Assembly: GCA_027483785.1 (NCBI GenBank)
Contig: JAIXTU010000274.1
Span: forward strand, 1-14,290
Reading direction: 5' to 3'
Length of the DNA: 14,290 nucleotides
Source of the DNA: Flavobacterium sp.
GTDB taxonomy: Bacteria; Bacteroidota; Bacteroidia; Flavobacteriales; Flavobacteriaceae
Shown: piece by piece, positions 6,843 to 12,572 of the stretch
How positions within the stretch are numbered: the stretch's first letter is position 1
Layout: every line of letters starts with the position of its first letter
Notes under the pieces: model-generated
What the model was told of the DNA's origin: nothing
The model's input: the letters and a program-made list of their open reading frames with translations, nothing else
The model's database searches: none
Position numbers and translations under genes: made by a program

Positions 6843-8624
6843 ATGAATGCACCTTTTCTAGATTCGTTGACATCGTTAGCCGATTTGCGAGCCTTAGCCG
6901 TTGAACGTTTGCCCGAAATAGCACAGGATTTACGCGATCGTATCATCAAAATCGTAGCAGCAAACGAAGGTCATTTAGGCGCAAGCTTAGGTGTGGTCGA
7001 TCTTACCGTGGCACTGCACTATGTTTTCGATACGCCTAACGACCGACTGATCTGGGACGTGGGTCACCAAGCCTACGGACATAAAATGCTTACCGGTCGT
7101 TTAACGCATTTTCACACCAACCGAAAGCTCGGCGGCATATCTGGATTTCCAAAACGTTCGGAAAGCGAATACGATGCTTTTGGCACCGGACATTCATCTA
7201 CCGCCATTTCTGCCGCGCTCGGAATGGCTTTAGCCGCACAACAACAAAAAAAGTTCAGCCGCCAACACATCGCTGTTATTGGCGATGCGTCCATAGCTGC
7301 CGGAATGGCTTTTGAAGCCTTGAATCACGCCGGAGAAACCGACGCTAATTTGCTAATCGTGTTAAACGACAACAGCATTGGTATCGATCCGAGTGTCGGT
7401 GCACTTAAGCACTACTTGACTTCGCTCGACCAAAACAACCAGACTGTACAAAATCTGTTTCAAAACTTAAATATTGAATATTTCGGTCCGATCGACGGAC
7501 ACGATTTACCGCAATTGATTTCGGAACTCTCAGCTCAAAAACAAAAAACAGGCGTTCGTTTACTGCACGTGCGAACTACCAAAGGAAAGGGACTCAAACC
7601 AGCCGAACTCAACCAGGTTTTGTATCATGCGCCTGGAAAATTCGACTATCTGACAGGGAAAGTATACGAAAAAGACGAATCGCATTTGCCTCTAAAATTC
7701 CAAGACGTTTTTGGAACTACCGTATTAGCCCTTCTCGAACAACATAAAGATTTAATTGCCATAACTCCTGCAATGCCCTCGGGCAGCGGATTGAAAGCTG
7801 TGATCGATCGCTTTCCCGAAAAGGTAATCGATGTCGGAATCGCCGAACAACACGCGGTAACACTCGCCGCCGGATTTGCTTGCGAAGGCGTTAAAGTACT
7901 TTGTTGCATTTACTCGACATTTTTACAACGAGCTTACGATCAGCTAATTCACGATGTAGCCATTCAAAATTTACCGGTCGTTTTCTGTATCGATCGAGCC
8001 GGCTTGGTGGGCGAAGACGGCGCAACACACCACGGAGTTTTTGACCTAGCGATGTTGCGAACCGTTCCGAACGTAATTGTCGCGGCACCTAAAGATGAAA
8101 TCGATTTACAGCAATTGCTTTTCACCGCACTGCATACAAAACAACCGTTCGCGATTCGCTACCCAAGGGCACGGGGCTTTATTCCCGAATGGCGCATACC
8201 GATTGCTTTCGAACGTATGGAAATCGGGATAGCAAAACGAATACGCAACGGAAACCGTATCGCAGTATTTTCCACCGGAACCATTTTCCACGAAGTTGAA
8301 TTAGCTTTACAGCAGTTCGAAAATGAAACGGTAGCACACGTACATTTTTCGTTTGTAAAACCGCTCGACCGCAACGCGATTGAATCGGTGGCCGAACAAT
8401 TTGAAGTAATCATTACTGTGGAAGACGGCGTTGCTGCCGGTGGTTTTGGTTCGGCGGTACTCGAACTTTTGAGCGAATTGAACTTTCAAGGCCGTACACA
8501 AATCATTGGAATTCCCGATGTATTTATCGAACACGGCAGCATACCGGAGTTGCGCAAATTAGCCGGTATCGATGCCAATACTATTGCCAAGAGCATCAAG
8601 AAGTTCGTGTCTAACAATGGTTAA
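6843..8624 (+). CDS. dxs: 1-deoxy-D-xylulose-5-phosphate synthase
   Basis: This cytoplasmic TPP enzyme condenses pyruvate and glyceraldehyde 3-phosphate to DXP, the entry step of the MEP isoprenoid pathway, and also feeds thiamine and pyridoxal synthesis. It is 593 residues, slightly shorter than the roughly 620 of E. coli DXS. Visible motifs: GHLGASLGVVDLT (H44), WDVGHQAYGHK (H75), and the TPP/magnesium motif from residue 147, GDASIAAGMAFEALN followed by NDNS. The pyrimidine-domain motif GIAEQHAVTLAAGFA carries catalytic E335, followed by DRAGLVGEDGATHHG. The C-terminal transketolase-like domain is complete. The third residue of GDG is alanine here, which I believe is common in flavobacterial DXS (from memory). 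The ATG at 6843 is the only early methionine and fits the family N-terminus. No dxs partner gene is adjacent; the MFS gene 96 bases downstream has its own promoter. Confidence 0.96.
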   Translation: MNAPFLDSLTSLADLRALAVERLPEIAQDLRDRIIKIVAANEGHLGASLGVVDLTVALHYVFDTPNDRLIWDVGHQAYGHKMLTGRLTHFHTNRKLGGISGFPKRSESEYDAFGTGHSSTAISAALGMALAAQQQKKFSRQHIAVIGDASIAAGMAFEALNHAGETDANLLIVLNDNSIGIDPSVGALKHYLTSLDQNNQTVQNLFQNLNIEYFGPIDGHDLPQLISELSAQKQKTGVRLLHVRTTKGKGLKPAELNQVLYHAPGKFDYLTGKVYEKDESHLPLKFQDVFGTTVLALLEQHKDLIAITPAMPSGSGLKAVIDRFPEKVIDVGIAEQHAVTLAAGFACEGVKVLCCIYSTFLQRAYDQLIHDVAIQNLPVVFCIDRAGLVGEDGATHHGVFDLAMLRTVPNVIVAAPKDEIDLQQLLFTALHTKQPFAIRYPRARGFIPEWRIPIAFERMEIGIAKRIRNGNRIAVFSTGTIFHEVELALQQFENETVAHVHFSFVKPLDRNAIESVAEQFEVIITVEDGVAAGGFGSAVLELLSELNFQGRTQIIGIPDVFIEHGSIPELRKLAGIDANTIAKSIKKFVSNNG

Positions 8625-8656
8625 AAACGCAGCAATTTTACGCGCTTCGCAAATAA

Positions 8657-8707
8657 AGCTTTTCTTTGCGCTGGCATTTGCAACAACTGCGAAAAGCTGT
8701 AAATCTG
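8657..8707 (+). promoter_or_regulatory. MFS gene promoter with overlapping inverted repeat
   Basis: TTG (8678-8680), exactly 19 nt, then TAAATCTG (8700-8707), one base off TAnnTTTG; the leader would be about 10 nt. A perfect 8-bp inverted repeat AGCTTTTC (8657-8664) / GAAAAGCT (8691-8698) brackets the -33 element and ends just before the -7 box. It could be an operator or part of the dxs 3' end, though no T-run follows. A second short inverted repeat (CGCAAA 8648-8653 / TTTGCG 8665-8670) overlaps it. Confidence 0.5.
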
Positions 8708-8720
8708 GAAAAGTTTTGCT

Positions 8721-9956
8721 ATGAAATCATCTTCGAAAAGTGCAGCAATTGGATTTATATTCATTACCATGCTCATCGACATCACCGGTTGGGGAATTAT
8801 TATTCCCGTTATACCAAAGCTTATCGGTGAATTAATTAATGGCGATATTTCCGAAGCATCAAAATACGGCGGTTGGCTTACGTTTGCCTACGCCATCACA
8901 CAGTTTTTGTTTGCACCACTCATTGGAAATCTGAGTGATAAGTACGGCCGACGCCCAATTATACTCATCTCGCTTTTTGGCTTCTCACTCGATTACCTGT
9001 TGCTGTCGCTAGCACCAAACATCACTTGGCTTTTTATTGGTCGGATTTTGGCAGGTGTTACCGGAGCCAGTATCACGACGGCTTCGGCGTATATTGCCGA
9101 CGTAAGTACGCCTGAAAACAGAGCTAAGAATTTTGGGATGATCGGAGCTGCATTCGGACTTGGTTTTATTATCGGACCCGTTATTGGTGGTTTACTCGGG
9201 CAGTTTGGTTCTCGTGTGCCGTTTTATGCGGCCGGAGTCTTATGCATGCTCAACTTTTTGTACGGTTATTTTATCTTACCCGAATCCCTCAAACCCGAAA
9301 ATCGTCGAAATTTCGAGTGGAAACGCGCCAATCCAGCCGGTGCTTTTCTCAATTTAAAGCGTTATCCCAAACTAATCGGTTTAATTTTAGCTATTTTCTT
9401 GCTGTACGTGGGTTCACATGCCGTGCACAGCAATTGGAGTTTCTTCACCATTTATAAATTTGGCTGGAGCGAAAAAATGGTGGGCTTGTCGCTAGGTATG
9501 GTCGGACTTTTGGTTGCCATCGTTCAAGGCGGATTAATACGTTGGATAAACCCGAAGTTAGGAAACGAACGCAGTATTTATTTAGGCTTGCTGCTGTACA
9601 CTTTCGGGATGTTTTTGTTTGCATTAGCCACCGAAAGTTGGATGATGTTTGCCTTTCTTATCCCGTACTGTTTGGGCGGAATTGCAGGTCCGGCTTTACA
9701 AGCAGTGGTATCAGGTCAGGTTCCTGCCAACGAACAAGGCGAAATTCAAGGAACGCTTACCAGCTTAATGAGTGCTAGTTCGATTATCGGACCGCCATTA
9801 ATGGCATCGACTTTTTATTTCTTCACACACGACGGCGCGCCTTTTCAATTTGCGGGTGCTCCCTTCGTTTTAGGAGGTTTTCTCATGTTATTGAGCACTT
9901 TGGTTGCCTACTTTTCCATTAAGCGGACCGCACGAATTGCCGCTGCCGACAAGTAA
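8721..9956 (+). CDS. TetA-like MFS transporter (TCR/Tet family)
   Basis: This 411-residue inner-membrane protein has about 12 transmembrane helices and is probably a proton-coupled exporter. TM1 has DITGWGIIIPVIPKL, whose aspartate and GIIIP resemble the TM1 region of TetA proteins. The loop between TM2 and TM3 carries the MFS motif A, GNLSDKYGRRP (69-79). Motif B lies in GRILAGVTGAS (from about 107), followed by AYIADVSTPENRAK. The antiporter motif C falls near GAAFGLGFIIGPVIGG (about 142-157). The second half begins after the basic central loop (about 190-215) and ends in a polar tail. Length and motif order are normal for the TCR/Tet group. Chromosomal members of this group in Bacteroidota are common and mostly uncharacterised, so the substrate is unknown and tetracycline resistance should not be assumed. 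No tetR-type regulator is adjacent. Confidence 0.88.
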   Translation: MKSSSKSAAIGFIFITMLIDITGWGIIIPVIPKLIGELINGDISEASKYGGWLTFAYAITQFLFAPLIGNLSDKYGRRPIILISLFGFSLDYLLLSLAPNITWLFIGRILAGVTGASITTASAYIADVSTPENRAKNFGMIGAAFGLGFIIGPVIGGLLGQFGSRVPFYAAGVLCMLNFLYGYFILPESLKPENRRNFEWKRANPAGAFLNLKRYPKLIGLILAIFLLYVGSHAVHSNWSFFTIYKFGWSEKMVGLSLGMVGLLVAIVQGGLIRWINPKLGNERSIYLGLLLYTFGMFLFALATESWMMFAFLIPYCLGGIAGPALQAVVSGQVPANEQGEIQGTLTSLMSASSIIGPPLMASTFYFFTHDGAPFQFAGAPFVLGGFLMLLSTLVAYFSIKRTARIAAADK

Positions 9957-9987
9957 AATCATCTGGTTTATATTGGCGTATCGGTAG

Positions 9988-10124
9988 TTTTTTTGGGCGT
10001 TCCTCGCCAAAATGTCCGCCTTCGCTAAGGCTACGGCGCACATTTCGGCAAGTCCGGCTTTCGCCCATAGTCCTCGCTTCCTCGTACCTCGTTGCTGCGG
10101 GCTATTTGGCTCTATCCGTAACGC
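9988..10124 (-). repeat. Structured intergenic repeat, copy C4
   Basis: Read on the minus strand. The unit opens at 10124 with GCGTTACGGATAGAGCC, a diverged 5' box. It later has GAAAGCCGGACTTGCCG, which matches C2's AAAAGCCCGACCTGCCG in 14 of 17 positions. It closes with a 14-bp stem with one mismatch and one wobble (plus arms 10007-10020 / 10035-10048) and ends GAACGCCCAAAAAAA at 9988. It begins about 30 bases after the MFS stop, opposes that gene, and is head-to-head with C2 42 bases away. Short open frames across it on both strands are not credible genes. Confidence 0.62.
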
Positions 10125-10166
10125 GAAAAATGGTTGTTTAAAAACGTCTTTGTGGTTACGTACGTT

Positions 10167-10355
10167 GCACAAGGGATTGCAACGAAAAGCCGTGGCTGCT
10201 AAAAGCGATTGAAAACCCGTGCCGTAGTGGCGACCAAAGGAAGCCGGAGCGGCACGCGGTTGAAACGCTTGTAGCAGCTGCGCCTTGCAGTGAAAAGCCC
10301 GACCTGCCGCAGTGGTATTTCCACTAATTTTTTGCGGCAGGATGTGCCCAAAAAA
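10167..10355 (+). repeat. Structured intergenic repeat, copy C2
   Basis: The 5' box at 10167-10190 contains AAGGGATTGCAACGAAAAGC. A hairpin GTGCCG/CGGCAC (10219-10224/10250-10255) encloses TGGCGACC with an inner GGC/GCC pair (10229-10231/10243-10245), as in C1. The box CTTGCAGTGAAAAGCCCGAC is at 10284-10303. An 8-bp closing stem CCTGCCGC/GCGGCAGG (10303-10310/10334-10341) carries a stacked AGTGG/CCACT hairpin (10311-10315/10321-10325), followed by ATGTGCCCAAAAAA. The unit ends next to the stop codon of the minus-strand T9SS gene (10357). With C4 it accounts for nearly all of the 400-bp spacer between the converging genes; the 42 bases between the two units hold nothing I recognise. Confidence 0.72.
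10303..10341 (-). terminator. Possible minus-strand terminator within repeat C2
   Basis: Read on the minus strand, the G+C-rich 8-bp stem with its stacked inner hairpin lies 15 bases past the T9SS gene's stop. It is followed by TCGGGCTTTTC, which has a T4 run five bases from the stem. It could stop transcription of the T9SS gene pair, but the T-run is short and displaced. Confidence 0.3.
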
Positions 10356-10356
10356 T

Positions 10357-12549
10357 TTATTCCTTAACTAATTTATAGCTGAGTGTTCCTGTAGGTGTTG
10401 AGAGCGTGAGAATGTAGATGCCGCTCGGCCAAGCGTGCGCTTGAATGCGTAGTTTTCCGTTTACTGATTGCGCGTTGCTCACTTTCTTGCCGAGTAAATC
10501 GTACACCTGAGCATTGATGATTGTTTCTGGATTTGCTAAAGTAAGCTCAAAAACATCAGTAACCGGATTGGTGTAAAATTGCACTAAAGGCTTGTTTTCG
10601 GCAACACTCATTTGCTCCACAAAAGTGGTTGTCCACAAAGGCGTAACAATCGCTGGATTGAAATCGAAGTAGATGTCTGCTACATTTTCTATTACAGTAC
10701 CTATCTGAAAGCCCGCTGTTGGCGATACTTTATACTTAAAATACCCATGGCCAATGTTGGTGTTTTCTTGAGATGGTGGTAAATCGATGTTATTGAAAAC
10801 AACAATTATTTGATTGCCATTTTGTTGTAACTGATAGCGGTGACTTGCATCGATTGGCGTAAACGAAAGCGCATCGACATTAATTGGTAAGGTATTTTCA
10901 AGTCGGACCGTTTCGGCGGAACCGTTTCCAGTGTTTTCGAATCGTATCGTGTATTCGAGTTCTTCGCCACTTGGCCAAGTTGCGAATACCACTTCGGGTC
11001 CGTGTTTTTCGCTTATGTCGTTGGGATCGTATGAGCCAATTACCATCTGCGTTAAGGTGCTGATGTTATCAGTCGGGTTCACGTCGTTTTCGGTAACTAA
11101 GGTAGCTGTTGTTGTTACGTAGTCGCCTAGTTGTATGTTTGGTATGGTGTTGAATTGAACTGCGAAAGGTAAAATTGCTTCTGCGAAAGGTGCAAGCGTA
11201 ATATTTGTTTTTTGAAAACCGTCGGCAGTGGCTACGCAAGTATTGCAATAACTTACTAAAGTTGAATTCTCGGGTTTTTGAACGTTGAGCACTGCATTTA
11301 CCATTGGTAAGGAGCCTATGTTTTTCACTTTTACCTCGTAATATCTAGTAAATCCAGGCGAAGGCATTTGATAGCTTATTAATGAAACCGCTCCATTTAT
11401 TTCGGGTATTGAATTAATCGGAAAGAAATAAGTTGTTGTACTACCTGCAATAGGATTTATATCCAAAAAAGATGTCTGGCATGAAAACAAAGGTAAAGAT
11501 CCATCGTTAACTTGATACGAAAAGCCATAGGTAGTATTTGGGAGTGTATTATAAACGTAAGTTCCTGTATCAGAGTATAGCTCTAGTTCCGTGCCATCGG
11601 ATCCAGATATTAAGAATTTTCCTTCGGTAAATAACGGTTCGTCATCACTCTTTATGCCATTTCCATCCCAATCAACAAAAGCAATTAATTCAACGGTTGA
11701 AGAAAATACTTGAAGGTTTATGCTTGCCGAACCTACGAATCCGCCATTAATATAGAATAGACTGTACTGAAGATTATATATTCCTGCAGGCGTTCCAGGC
11801 AAAGCACTTATGGTTCCGTTTGTATTGAGATTGAAATTTTCCCAGCCTTCGCCAGTTTCTTCAAGATAAGCCTGTTGCTGAATCACTGGGAAGGTTAGCG
11901 ATTGAAAATTCAAATAATCGTTAGCATAGACCGAAGTACTTGAAGTTACAATTTCGATTTCACTCGTTGTCAGCGTGATCGTGTCGTCAAAAGCTGAGGC
12001 AGAAGGAACAACTTGCATTGAAACTGAACTTGTACAACCAGAAGCATCGGTGACTGTGCATGTAATTGTAGACGCTTGACTATTGGATGGAATTGTGAGC
12101 GTGCTTACACTAGCTTCTGTAACAACATTTCCTTCAATACTCCAATCAAAGATATAGGGCGGATTCCCTCCTGATTCAACAGAACAAATTGCGATACTTG
12201 TTGGAGCATCCAAAGTAGTAGTTCCAGATAAAACCATCCCAGGATTTATTATAATACTTAATACTTCAATGGTAACTTCTTGTGTATTTGTGTTTACTAT
12301 TCTTATATACAAACTCATCGACGCTGTAATAACAATGCCTGCAGGTAGCAGATCGGTGTTTTGAATGGCACCAGCACTAGTTAAGTGTGCAGTATAAGTG
12401 TGAATTGCAGGATCATAATTGGTGAAAGTGGTTTGTAAAAGATCCGGCGAGTGGTGCCAGAAATTACATACAGTAATGGTTGTTTGACTATTTTGCCCAA
12501 AACCGCTTAGGTGAGCTAGGAGAATTAAAAAGAATAAAAGTTTTTTCAT
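10357..12549 (-). CDS. Secreted protein with T9SS type A sorting domain (paralogue 1)
   Basis: This 730-residue protein starts with a clear signal peptide (MKKLLFFLILLAHLSGFGQ). A beta-rich region follows, and then at about 120-185 an Ig/PKD- or SprB-repeat-like segment containing SIAICSVESGGNPPY and TCTVTDASGCTS. Near residue 290 is FVDWDGNGIKSDDEP, an Asp/Asn-rich loop like the possible calcium-binding loops of SdrD-B-type domains. From about 505 comes a conserved module starting GSYDPNDISEKHGPE, with EYTIRFENTGNG and ending IYFDFNPAIVTP (DUF11-like; I believe called DUF7619 in recent databases). The T9SS type A sorting domain runs from about 656 (VQFYTNPVTDVFELTL) through GIYILTL to the end. 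The role is unknown and no catalytic residues are visible; it is probably a surface or secreted structural or adhesive protein. Its start is 23 bases after the upstream paralogue's stop, so the two probably form an operon. Confidence 0.88.
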   Translation of the reverse strand: MKKLLFFLILLAHLSGFGQNSQTTITVCNFWHHSPDLLQTTFTNYDPAIHTYTAHLTSAGAIQNTDLLPAGIVITASMSLYIRIVNTNTQEVTIEVLSIIINPGMVLSGTTTLDAPTSIAICSVESGGNPPYIFDWSIEGNVVTEASVSTLTIPSNSQASTITCTVTDASGCTSSVSMQVVPSASAFDDTITLTTSEIEIVTSSTSVYANDYLNFQSLTFPVIQQQAYLEETGEGWENFNLNTNGTISALPGTPAGIYNLQYSLFYINGGFVGSASINLQVFSSTVELIAFVDWDGNGIKSDDEPLFTEGKFLISGSDGTELELYSDTGTYVYNTLPNTTYGFSYQVNDGSLPLFSCQTSFLDINPIAGSTTTYFFPINSIPEINGAVSLISYQMPSPGFTRYYEVKVKNIGSLPMVNAVLNVQKPENSTLVSYCNTCVATADGFQKTNITLAPFAEAILPFAVQFNTIPNIQLGDYVTTTATLVTENDVNPTDNISTLTQMVIGSYDPNDISEKHGPEVVFATWPSGEELEYTIRFENTGNGSAETVRLENTLPINVDALSFTPIDASHRYQLQQNGNQIIVVFNNIDLPPSQENTNIGHGYFKYKVSPTAGFQIGTVIENVADIYFDFNPAIVTPLWTTTFVEQMSVAENKPLVQFYTNPVTDVFELTLANPETIINAQVYDLLGKKVSNAQSVNGKLRIQAHAWPSGIYILTLSTPTGTLSYKLVKE

Positions 12550-12572
12550 ATCCGTTTAGTTTTTAATTGGGG

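Noticed and set aside
8721..9956. Calling the MFS gene a tetracycline resistance determinant
   Set aside because: It is TetA-like in motifs only. The substrate cannot be inferred, and no mobile resistance context or tetR is present.
9888..10212. Open frames of 94 (minus) and 66 (plus) codons
   Set aside because: One overlaps the end of the MFS gene, and both read through repeat C4. They are by-products of its G+C-rich sequence.
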